Positions 1 through 7,955 of a stretch of DNA of 64,000 nt are shown here, in pieces. Origin of the DNA: Sunxiuqinia indica (GTDB taxonomy: Bacteria > Bacteroidota > Bacteroidia > Bacteroidales > Prolixibacteraceae); contig NZ_WVEM01000001.1 of NCBI RefSeq assembly GCF_009847015.1, positions 248,001 through 312,000 on the forward strand, read 5' to 3'. A program made the position numbers and the translations under genes. The notes beneath the pieces are model-generated. The model worked only from the letters and a program-made list of their open reading frames with translations. It was not told the origin of the DNA and did not search any database. The first letter of the stretch is position 1; each line of letters begins with the position of its first letter.

Positions 1-367
1 GGCTAATGCATTTTTCTATGCCGGTAACTTGGCGATCGGACGTAACGTAACCAGCGACATCGTTGGGAACGGTGAGGCTGCTATAAATACAGCTGACCCT
101 TCTACCCGCTTCCTCGAAGATGGTTCATTTGTTAGATTACAGGACGTGAGTTTAGGCTATAACGTTCCTTTCAAAAACTCAAAATACATCTCAAAACTAA
201 GATTGTATGTAACCGGTCAAAACTTATTTGTTATTACAAATTATAGTGGACAAGACCCTGAGGTGAATGTTAACAAGGGTAGTGGTGGCGTACCTTCGAT
301 GGGTATTGACTATACGACATACCCTCGTGCAAGAACAATATTGATGGGACTTAAAGTACAATTTTAA
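1..367 (+). CDS. SusC-family TonB-dependent outer membrane receptor (C-terminal fragment)
   Basis: This is the last 120 or so codons of a gene that begins upstream of the window; the frame is open from base 2 and stops at 367. The visible end reads DGSFVRLQDVSLGYN, then LRLYVTGQNLFVIT and YSGQDPEV, and closes with a short aromatic-ended strand (MGLKVQF). This is the typical C-terminal beta-barrel signature of SusC/RagA receptors. SusC imports oligosaccharides across the outer membrane with energy from TonB. The SusD-like gene follows after about 20 bases, which supports the call. The plug domain and any N-terminal extension lie outside the window, so the substrate class cannot be judged from this piece. 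Confidence 0.93.
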   Translation, partial: ANAFFYAGNLAIGRNVTSDIVGNGEAAINTADPSTRFLEDGSFVRLQDVSLGYNVPFKNSKYISKLRLYVTGQNLFVITNYSGQDPEVNVNKGSGGVPSMGIDYTTYPRARTILMGLKVQF

Positions 368-387
368 AACCGAACAAATTGATTAAA

Positions 388-1878
388 ATGAAAAAGAATT
401 ATAAATATATACTGATTGTTTGTGGTCTGGTGGCAGGATTTTTTATGCCAGGGTGCACTGACCTCGAAGTTGAATTTAACGATTCCTATTTTGTTGAACA
501 ATCGGATGACGGCTTTTCAGCTGTTGATGTGGCCGCCGTTTTGAACTCAGCTTACGGAAAGCTTGGAGATATCGTTGGGAGTTCGTACACCGGTGTCGCC
601 GGGTTAAATGAACCCACTTCTGATGAAATGATCATCCCGACTCGTGCAACCGATTGGGGAAATGGTGGCGTATTTCGTTTGTTGCATACGCATACCTGGG
701 ACCCGGCTCATACGTACATTTTGGATACTTGGGATGATTTGAACGTTGGCGTCTATTATTGCACACAAATTTTAGCATCAAACCCATCAGCCCAACAGGC
801 TGCAGAAGCAAAGACCTTAAGGGCTTATTTCATGTATCATATCATTGATTTGTTTGGGCAGGTGCCTTTTCGCGAAGTGACACAAGGAGTTGATGAATAC
901 CCGGCAGTATGGACTCGTTCTGCTGCTTTTGATTATGCCGTGAGTGAACTGGAATCTGTAATGGCAGATCTTCCTGACGGTGGTCCGGAATCTGCCGATC
1001 CAACTCAGGTTAGTAAAGCTTTTGCTCATGCACTGCTTGCAAAATTCTATCTAAATAAGGCTGTTTATAAGGCTGATAGTCCAGCAGGTCCATACAATTT
1101 TGATGCTGCTGACATGAATAAGGTCATTGAGCATTGTGATGCTGTTGAATCCTTTGGCTTCGAATTGGAAGCCAATTATTTCGACAACTTCAATCAAAAC
1201 AGCAGGAAAGAGAAAATTTTGACCTACACCAGGTGGTGGAATGGCATGTGGATCTGGCCACAGTTGCACAATAGCCAGGGAGGTTGGAACGGTGCTACTA
1301 CGATTGGTAGTTTCTATGATTTATTTGAAGAAGACGGTCAGCGTATTGGTACTAAGCAGGAATTTGGACGAGGATTTGGATTCTTAATAGGGCCTCAATA
1401 CAAGGAAGATGGTACTCCTTATTTGAATCGTTCAGCTGAACCTTTGGTGTATACGCGTGAAATCAAGCTTTCGGGAAATACCGATTATGCTGGTATCCGG
1501 GTATTAAAGTATGATCCCAATAGCGACGATGGTTTTGTTCTGATGCGTTATGCTGATATCCGGTTGATGAAAGCTGAGGCGATTTTGCGTGGAGGGGCAC
1601 CAACCGGAGGTGAAACCGCACAGAGTATCGTTGACGAATTAAGAACCATTCGTGGTGCCAGTAGTATCTCTGTAAGTATTGATATGATGCTGGATGAAAG
1701 AGGTCGTGAATTGTATTGGGAAGGAATGCGTAGGACGGATCAAGTTCGTTTCGAAACCTTTACAAAAACAACCTGGGAAAACAAATCGGTACTGGATGAT
1801 AACATGGTGCTGTTCCCAATTCCACAGCGTGCGATGGATTCCAATCCGAACTTTACACAAAATGCAGGCTATAAGTAA
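388..1878 (+). CDS. SusD/RagB-family glycan-binding surface lipoprotein
   Basis: This is the SusD partner of the upstream SusC receptor; such proteins sit as a lid on the receptor and capture glycans at the cell surface. The protein starts MKKNYKYILIV, has a short hydrophobic segment and then a lipobox ending in PGC at about residue 23, so it should be a lipoprotein. About 496 residues is normal for the family. The C-terminal part shows family features: RYADIRLMKAEAILRGG, then a conserved ERGRELYWEGMRRTDQVRF segment and the ending LFPIPQRAMDSNPNFTQN. I chose the ATG at 388 over a TTG three codons upstream. A hairpin follows directly, so expression may drop after susCD. Confidence 0.96.
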   Translation: MKKNYKYILIVCGLVAGFFMPGCTDLEVEFNDSYFVEQSDDGFSAVDVAAVLNSAYGKLGDIVGSSYTGVAGLNEPTSDEMIIPTRATDWGNGGVFRLLHTHTWDPAHTYILDTWDDLNVGVYYCTQILASNPSAQQAAEAKTLRAYFMYHIIDLFGQVPFREVTQGVDEYPAVWTRSAAFDYAVSELESVMADLPDGGPESADPTQVSKAFAHALLAKFYLNKAVYKADSPAGPYNFDAADMNKVIEHCDAVESFGFELEANYFDNFNQNSRKEKILTYTRWWNGMWIWPQLHNSQGGWNGATTIGSFYDLFEEDGQRIGTKQEFGRGFGFLIGPQYKEDGTPYLNRSAEPLVYTREIKLSGNTDYAGIRVLKYDPNSDDGFVLMRYADIRLMKAEAILRGGAPTGGETAQSIVDELRTIRGASSISVSIDMMLDERGRELYWEGMRRTDQVRFETFTKTTWENKSVLDDNMVLFPIPQRAMDSNPNFTQNAGYK

Positions 1879-1913
1879 ACTATTATGTGACTAATTTAAA
1901 CGAATATTAGATT

Positions 1914-1945
1914 TTGGGAACCTCTGATTAATTAGAGGTTCCCAA
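1914..1945 (+). terminator. Hairpin after the susD gene
   Basis: A perfect 12-bp inverted repeat (1914-1925 with 1934-1945; arms TTGGGAACCTCT and AGAGGTTCCCAA) encloses an 8-base loop, 35 bases after the susD stop. It has no strong T run, so it may act as an attenuator or an mRNA 3'-end stabiliser rather than a full terminator. A weaker outer pairing (AAACGAAT/ATTCGTTT) flanks it. Confidence 0.7.
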
Positions 1946-2037
1946 TTCGTTTATTGCGGTCGACAAAAAAAAATAAGGAAGATAAATTTTCGGATGTTAT
2001 TTTTTTAATTAGCACAGCATAGGTACAAAAGATGCTT

Positions 2038-2133
2038 ATGAAAACGTTTTCATCTTTGGTTCTGGCTCTGTATCTTTACAGCTTGAGTTTGTCTAAAACC
2101 TATCATGAATCAGCAGGAGTGGTTCATTTTTAA
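2038..2133 (+). CDS. Possible micro-ORF with signal-peptide-like sequence
   Basis: A 31-codon frame begins ATGAAAACG (an alternative in-frame ATG lies two codons upstream at 2032). It encodes a basic start, a hydrophobic stretch (FSSLVLALYLYSLSLS) and then a short polar tail ending VVHF before TAA. It looks like the first exported residues of a lost gene or a very small exported peptide. Length alone cannot separate this from chance. No recognisable family. Confidence 0.2.
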   Translation: MKTFSSLVLALYLYSLSLSKTYHESAGVVHF

Positions 2134-2254
2134 GAAGTGCAATGCGATTTTAGCATAGGGGTAACTCAACTATAGTTGTTTATAGAATAAAGTATTCTAT
2201 CAAATTAGTTAATCGATTTTTATCAACTTCGAAAACGGTAATATATCCATAGTT

Positions 2255-5086
2255 ATGATTTTATTCCTCCGAAAAAAGTTAACGCTTACACTCTTCTCTC
2301 TCTTTAGTTTATGCGTTTCAGCTCAACAAACTGAAACAAAATACCTTTCAGGAACTGGTTGCGACCATACTGTTGATTGGCAGTTCTATTGTACCGATGG
2401 TATCCGGTCAGGTGAGTGGACAACCATACCCGTTCCGTCGAATTGGGAGCTTCAGGGATTTGGTGAATACAATTATGGGCACGTCAAAGAAAACGAACGT
2501 GCGAATGAAAAGGGATTATACAAGTATGAGTTTTCTGTTCCGTCAGACTGGAAGCAAAAACAGGTCAATATCGTTTTTCAAGGGTCGATGACTGATACAG
2601 AAGTGAAAATCAATGGAGAATTAGCCGGACCAATTCATCGGGGAGCTTATTATGAGTTTCGTTACGATATCAGTAAATTGCTGAAGTATGGGCAATCAAA
2701 CTTATTGGAGGTTACAGTCGCTAAGCTTTCTGAGAATGAGTCGGTCAATAAAGCCGAACTGCATGGCGATTACTGGATTTTTGGAGGTATATTTCGTCCT
2801 GTATTTTTGGAAGCCAAACCCAAAGAAAATATCGAACGCATAGCCATTGATGCAAAAGCTGATGGCAGTTTTGCAGCTGATGTTTTTCTGAAAAACAGTC
2901 CGAAAGATGGAGAATTGCGAGCGCAAGTTTTCAGCCTTGACAATCAAAAGATCGGGGAACCTTTTCATGTACCGGTTTCGAAAGAGGTCGAAAAAGTTAG
3001 AGTTCAATCCAAATTTGAGAATATTGAAAGCTGGAACCCGGAAGATCCCAATTTGTACCGGGTAAAATTTGAGTTGGTTTCAAAAGGAAAAACGATTCAC
3101 GAAACAACGACTCGTTTTGGATTCCGGACGGTTGAGGTTCGTCAGCGCGATGGCATTTATGTAAATGGTGTAAAAGTGAAATTCAAAGGCGTGAACCGCC
3201 ACACATTTCGGTCAACATGCGGACGAGCGTCAAGTAAGGCATTGAGCATTGAAGATGTCGAACTGATCAAGTCGATGAATATGAATGCGGTGCGCATGTC
3301 GCATTATCCTCCCGACTCACACTTTCTTGACGTGTGTGATTCACTGGGCTTATTTGTATTGAATGAGCTTGCCGGGTGGCATGGTAGTTACGATGATGTA
3401 ATAGGGCCAAAGCTTGTTAAGGCAATGGTAACGCGTGATGTGAATCATCCTTCGATTGTGATGTGGGATAACGGGAATGAAGGCGGCCATAATCCGAATT
3501 TTGATTCCTTGTTCGCACAGTACGATATTCAGAAGCGAGTGGTTATTTATCCGTGGATGGAGCACAATGGAATAGCAACGCAGCACTATCGTGGTTATAA
3601 TTACGGTGCCGGAACATTTTGGAACGGCCCGCTAATTACATTGCCTACCGAATTTTTGCACGGAATGTATGATGGGGGGCTAGGCGCCAGCTTGTCCGAT
3701 TACTGGAATTATATTTGGGATAAGCCGAAAGCTGCAGGTGGCTTCTTATGGGATTTGCTTGATCAGGGTGTTTTGCGAACCGACAAAGAGGGTGAAGTTT
3801 ACGACACGGATGGTAGCCATGGTGCTGATGGTATTGTGGGGCCAAAGCTGGAGCGTGAAGGCAGCTATTTTGCCATTAAAGAAATATGGTCTCCGGTTCA
3901 ACCGGAAGAGCTTGAAATTACAGCTCAATGGGATAAGAAAATAGAAATTGAAAATCGCTATATATACACGAATTTAAAAGCATGTTCTTTCAGCTATAAA
4001 TTAAAGGAATTACGGCTACCTGGAGGAAAGGCAAAGCCCGACGAATTGAGCGGAAGCATTCCTGCTCCGGATATCGCACCAAGGGGAAAAGGGACACTTG
4101 AGATTCCCGTACCTTCTGATTGGAAAAAATACGATGTGCTGTACATCACTGCCACTGATCGTTTTGGAAAAGAATTGTACACCTGGGGTTATCCACTGGT
4201 GATTCCGGCTGACCTGGTTGGTAAGTTGATCCCTGCAGAGACCAATAAATCGACTCTGTCTTTAACTGAAACCGATAGCTTGTTTCATATCAATGCCGGA
4301 ACAATTGAGTTTTTAATTGGAAAAAATGACGGCATGTTAAAGAAAGTAACTAATGCCAAAGGGGAAATTCCCTTTCACAGCGGACCTGAAATCAGTGCCG
4401 GAGTTACTGCTTTTAGAGGCCTCGAAACAAAGGCTTATAATGATAGTTTGACCATCACCAGTTTATTTGAAACTGAAAATTCAGATTCGTCGCGCATGAA
4501 AGAGTTCACCTGGACTTTCTACTCAAATGGCTGGGCAAAGTTGCATTTGTATTATACCTCACCGCTATATGACAAAGATTTTGACTACATGGGAGTAAAT
4601 TTCAGCTACCCTGAAGAATTGGTAGAAGGCGTTGAATGGTTAGGAAATGGACCTTATCGCGTATGGAAAAATCGCTTGCAAGGAGTTGAGTTCGGCATCC
4701 ATCAGAAAGACTATAACAATACAATCACGAGTGTTAGTCCTCTCGTTTACCCGGAATTTAAAGGTTACCATGCTAATCTGTACTGGGCGAAAATCCAGTC
4801 AAAAGAGCAATCCTTCACCCTTGCAACTTCAACTGACAATGTCTTCCTGAGGTTATATACCCCTGCGCAACCTGATCCTTTTGATCCACGAGTTGTTCCG
4901 GCTTTCCCGGGAGGTGATATTTCTTTTATGCAAGCCATTCCCGCAATCGGATCTAAGACTAACGAAGCCTGGAATTTGGGGCCTGCAGGGCGAAAGAACA
5001 AATTCTTTGATTACGGACCATTTGATGACTGGCGGATTCGCAGTCAGCAAATGACACTTTATTTCAACTTCTCTATAAACCAATAA
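2255..5086 (+). CDS. Secreted glycoside hydrolase family 2 enzyme (beta-galactosidase-like)
   Basis: A GH2 retaining glycosidase that should act in the periplasm or at the surface on oligosaccharides from the SusCD system. The N-terminus has a signal peptide (MILFLRKK plus hydrophobic core, cleavage near VSAQQ). The sugar-binding, immunoglobulin-like and TIM-barrel domains follow in the GH2 order: VPSNWELQGFG near residue 60, GFRTVEVR near 290, GVNRHTF near 310. The likely acid/base is E409 in DNGNEGG and the likely nucleophile is E466 in PTEFLHG. The C-terminal third resembles beta-galactosidase small-chain-like domains (WLGNGPYRVWKNR). The length of 943 residues is normal. A clear paralogue lies on the other strand at 37970-40726. 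Exact substrate cannot be read; GH2 also includes glucuronidases, mannosidases and arabinosidases. Confidence 0.92.
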   Translation: MILFLRKKLTLTLFSLFSLCVSAQQTETKYLSGTGCDHTVDWQFYCTDGIRSGEWTTIPVPSNWELQGFGEYNYGHVKENERANEKGLYKYEFSVPSDWKQKQVNIVFQGSMTDTEVKINGELAGPIHRGAYYEFRYDISKLLKYGQSNLLEVTVAKLSENESVNKAELHGDYWIFGGIFRPVFLEAKPKENIERIAIDAKADGSFAADVFLKNSPKDGELRAQVFSLDNQKIGEPFHVPVSKEVEKVRVQSKFENIESWNPEDPNLYRVKFELVSKGKTIHETTTRFGFRTVEVRQRDGIYVNGVKVKFKGVNRHTFRSTCGRASSKALSIEDVELIKSMNMNAVRMSHYPPDSHFLDVCDSLGLFVLNELAGWHGSYDDVIGPKLVKAMVTRDVNHPSIVMWDNGNEGGHNPNFDSLFAQYDIQKRVVIYPWMEHNGIATQHYRGYNYGAGTFWNGPLITLPTEFLHGMYDGGLGASLSDYWNYIWDKPKAAGGFLWDLLDQGVLRTDKEGEVYDTDGSHGADGIVGPKLEREGSYFAIKEIWSPVQPEELEITAQWDKKIEIENRYIYTNLKACSFSYKLKELRLPGGKAKPDELSGSIPAPDIAPRGKGTLEIPVPSDWKKYDVLYITATDRFGKELYTWGYPLVIPADLVGKLIPAETNKSTLSLTETDSLFHINAGTIEFLIGKNDGMLKKVTNAKGEIPFHSGPEISAGVTAFRGLETKAYNDSLTITSLFETENSDSSRMKEFTWTFYSNGWAKLHLYYTSPLYDKDFDYMGVNFSYPEELVEGVEWLGNGPYRVWKNRLQGVEFGIHQKDYNNTITSVSPLVYPEFKGYHANLYWAKIQSKEQSFTLATSTDNVFLRLYTPAQPDPFDPRVVPAFPGGDISFMQAIPAIGSKTNEAWNLGPAGRKNKFFDYGPFDDWRIRSQQMTLYFNFSINQ

Positions 5087-5098
5087 GTTGCCAACACA

Positions 5099-7831
5099 AT
5101 GAATCAGTCAGTTTCTCATTCTTTAGCGAACAAATATTTTCTCGTTATCACAATCGCTCTTCTATCTTTAGCATGTGGACAAAACAAAAAAGTTAGTCTT
5201 GTTTCAAAACAGCAAAATAGCCGGGAGGAGTATGCTGTTCAGAAATTGAACAGTGCACTTACTGCTGAAGGCTACCAGGTGCAGATTGTGTCAAGCCCGG
5301 TAAATGAAGAGGACACAAGACAAATCGTGGTGGGTAATTTAGGAGACGATATTTTTGAAACGAGTAATATTCAGCAGCCAGATTCACTATCGTCAGAAGG
5401 GTTTGTTATCAGTACTTCAGCTCAAAATATTTACGTGGCGGGAGCAGATGCCAGTGGAACGCTTTATGGTTGTATTGAGCTAATTGACCGACTAAAACCG
5501 ACTGGTGAATTGCCTGAGAAATTGAACCTTGTAGATCAACCGGAAATGGTGATGCGAGGAACGTGTATTGGTCTTCAAAAGACAGAATACCTGCCGGGTC
5601 GCACGGTTTATGAATATCCATATACGGAAGAGAGTTTCCCCTGGTTTTACGACAAGGAGCTTTGGATTGAGTATTTAGACATGTTGGTCGAAAACCGCTA
5701 CAATTCACTTTACTTGTGGAATGGCCATCCTTTTGCTTCATTGGTGAAACTGGAGGACTACCCATATGCTGTTGAGGTTGACGATGAAACGTTCAAAAAG
5801 AACGAAGAGGTATTTGCATTTTTAACCAAAGAGGCTGATAAACGCGGAATCTGGGTGATTCAAATGTTCTACAATATTATTGTTTCAAAACCTTTTGCTG
5901 AAAAGCATGATATAAAAACACAGGAACGCAGCCGACCAATTACTCCGGTTATTGCAGACTACACCCGAAAATCGATTGCTGCTTTCATAGAAAAATATCC
6001 GAATGTGGGCTTATTGGTGACTTTGGGAGAGGCAATGCACACCATCGATGATGATGTGGAATGGTTCACCAAAACCATCATTCCCGGGGTAAAAGACGGA
6101 CTGGAAAAACTGGGGATTGAAAAAGAACCGCCTATTGTTTTGCGCGGCCACGATACGGATGCCAAACGCGTCATGGAAGCTTCCTTGCCGGTATACAAGA
6201 ATCTGTACACAACATTCAAATACAATGGAGAGTCACTAACGACTTATGAGCCCCGCGATGCCTGGCAGTCTATCCCGACGGCACTTAGTGAGCTTGGCTC
6301 CGTGCATATCTCCAATGTTCATATTTTAGCTAACCTTGAACCTTTCCGCTACGGATCGCCCGATTTTATTCAGAAAAGTGTTCAGGCCATGCACGAAAAG
6401 CAAGGAGCTAACGGACTACATCTTTACCCACAGGCTTCATATTGGGACTGGCCTTATTCGGCTGATAAAACAGAGCCGCGCCTGTTGGAAATGGAACGAG
6501 ACTGGATTTGGTATCAAACCTGGGCCAGGTATGCATGGAACTCGAAAAGAGAGCGTTTGGATGAAATTGACTACTGGAGTAACAAGCTGGACGACTTTTA
6601 TGGAACGTCAAATGGAAAGGATATCCTGGAAGCTTATGAGCAAACCGGTGAGATCGCTCCCAAACTACTGCGAACTTTCGGAATTTCTGATGGTAATCGT
6701 CAAACGCTGCTTTTAGGCATGTTCATGGGACAACTAGTCAATCCATACAAATACCATGTTTATCAAAATTTCCTGACATCAAATGGACCGGTTGGCGAAA
6801 TCCTTATTGAATATGCCGAGAAAGAGTGGAACGGAGAGCAACATGTGGGAGAAACACCGCCACAAATCAGAAAAGAGGTCGTTGAGCATGGCAGGCTGGC
6901 TGTTGAAGCCATTGAAGCGGCATCGGGCTCAGTGGGCAAAAACGAGGCCGAATTTGAACGACTGAAAAATGATGTGTATTGTTACAATGCCTTTGCCAAT
7001 TTTTTTGCTGAAAAAGTAAAAGCAGCTGAACTGGCTTTACGTTTCAAATATTCCAATGACATAACTGATTTGGGAAAAGCCGTTCCGATGTTGGAAAAGA
7101 GTGTTGAGCACTTTAAACAGCTCGTTGAACTGACCGAGGATACTTACTTGTACGCCAATAGCATGCAAACAGCTCAACGACGGATTCCGATTACCGGGCG
7201 GGATGGAAAGAACAAAACATGGAAAGAGTTGCTTCCACATTACCAGGATGAATTGGAAAATTTCAAAAGAAACTTGAATATGCTGAAATCAGAAAGTGGA
7301 CAAGTTTCAATGAATTTTGAAGCATACAAGCCGGCTGAAGTCACTGTTTTAAATAAAGATACTAAACGCTATTCTTTAACAAAGGGAGAGCAAGTATATA
7401 CCGACAACTCAGCAAAAATCAAAGAAGTTGCCCCAGAGTTAAAGAATTTATCAGGTGTTCGTTTTTCCGATGAAGAACAACAAGAAAAAGGCACTGTGTT
7501 GCGGTTTAAAACCGAAGAACCTGTGAAGGTTTTAGTCGGGTATTTTAATACCAATTCATACACTACCTTGAAACCTCCAACATTGGAAACCAATGCGCAA
7601 GCCAATGATCGAGGGCAAGCAGATATAAAAATAGCTAATGCCATGCTGATCCCCGGCTTATATCCGGTCAATATTTATTCTTATCGCTATGAAGCCGGAG
7701 AACATGAGTTAGTTTTGGGAAAAGGACGTGTCCTCGTCCTTGGTTTTATCAATGGCGACACGAATATACCAATACATGATGCTGGCGTGGGAGTAGAAGG
7801 AGAGGCCTCTGTAGATTGGTTGTTTTATTAG
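5099..7831 (+). CDS. Large lipoprotein with GH67 N-terminal-like domain, putative glycoside hydrolase
   Basis: A 910-residue putative enzyme starting 12 bases after the GH2 gene. It has a lipobox (LLSLAC near residue 26). Residues about 40-150 (AVQKLNSAL, then IVVGNL, VAGADASGTLYGCIELIDRL) match the N-terminal fold found in GH67 alpha-glucuronidases and several other glycan enzymes. A central barrel-like region follows (ENRYNSLYLWNGHPF, NVGLLVTLGEAMH, VHILANLEPFRYG), rich in aromatic residues as in sugar-binding clefts; E in TLGEAMH or NLEPF could be catalytic. The C-terminal third is largely helical and then beta. I do not recognise a characterised CAZy family, so the reaction is unknown. 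Its place between GH2 and a GH141-like gene implies a role on the same glycan. Confidence 0.65.
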   Translation: MNQSVSHSLANKYFLVITIALLSLACGQNKKVSLVSKQQNSREEYAVQKLNSALTAEGYQVQIVSSPVNEEDTRQIVVGNLGDDIFETSNIQQPDSLSSEGFVISTSAQNIYVAGADASGTLYGCIELIDRLKPTGELPEKLNLVDQPEMVMRGTCIGLQKTEYLPGRTVYEYPYTEESFPWFYDKELWIEYLDMLVENRYNSLYLWNGHPFASLVKLEDYPYAVEVDDETFKKNEEVFAFLTKEADKRGIWVIQMFYNIIVSKPFAEKHDIKTQERSRPITPVIADYTRKSIAAFIEKYPNVGLLVTLGEAMHTIDDDVEWFTKTIIPGVKDGLEKLGIEKEPPIVLRGHDTDAKRVMEASLPVYKNLYTTFKYNGESLTTYEPRDAWQSIPTALSELGSVHISNVHILANLEPFRYGSPDFIQKSVQAMHEKQGANGLHLYPQASYWDWPYSADKTEPRLLEMERDWIWYQTWARYAWNSKRERLDEIDYWSNKLDDFYGTSNGKDILEAYEQTGEIAPKLLRTFGISDGNRQTLLLGMFMGQLVNPYKYHVYQNFLTSNGPVGEILIEYAEKEWNGEQHVGETPPQIRKEVVEHGRLAVEAIEAASGSVGKNEAEFERLKNDVYCYNAFANFFAEKVKAAELALRFKYSNDITDLGKAVPMLEKSVEHFKQLVELTEDTYLYANSMQTAQRRIPITGRDGKNKTWKELLPHYQDELENFKRNLNMLKSESGQVSMNFEAYKPAEVTVLNKDTKRYSLTKGEQVYTDNSAKIKEVAPELKNLSGVRFSDEEQQEKGTVLRFKTEEPVKVLVGYFNTNSYTTLKPPTLETNAQANDRGQADIKIANAMLIPGLYPVNIYSYRYEAGEHELVLGKGRVLVLGFINGDTNIPIHDAGVGVEGEASVDWLFY

Positions 7832-7955
7832 AATTTGATGGCAATGAATTTAGAAATTGCATGTAGATTGTTAAGTGAAAAGAAGAAAGATATCGGGCAG
7901 AAAACGGAATAAAAACCAAATGAAAAGAATTAGAATTTATTAAAACCATAGAACG

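Larger units (their letters stand above)
1879..2254. other. Intergenic region between susD and the GH2 gene
   Basis: This 376-bp gap contains the post-susD hairpin, a tiny frame with a signal-peptide-like start (2038-2133), and a short perfect inverted repeat ATAGAATA-AAG-TATTCTAT at 2182-2200, 55 bases before the GH2 start. No larger gene is visible. The second inverted repeat is placed where an operator or 5'-UTR hairpin for the enzyme genes could be. Confidence 0.6.
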
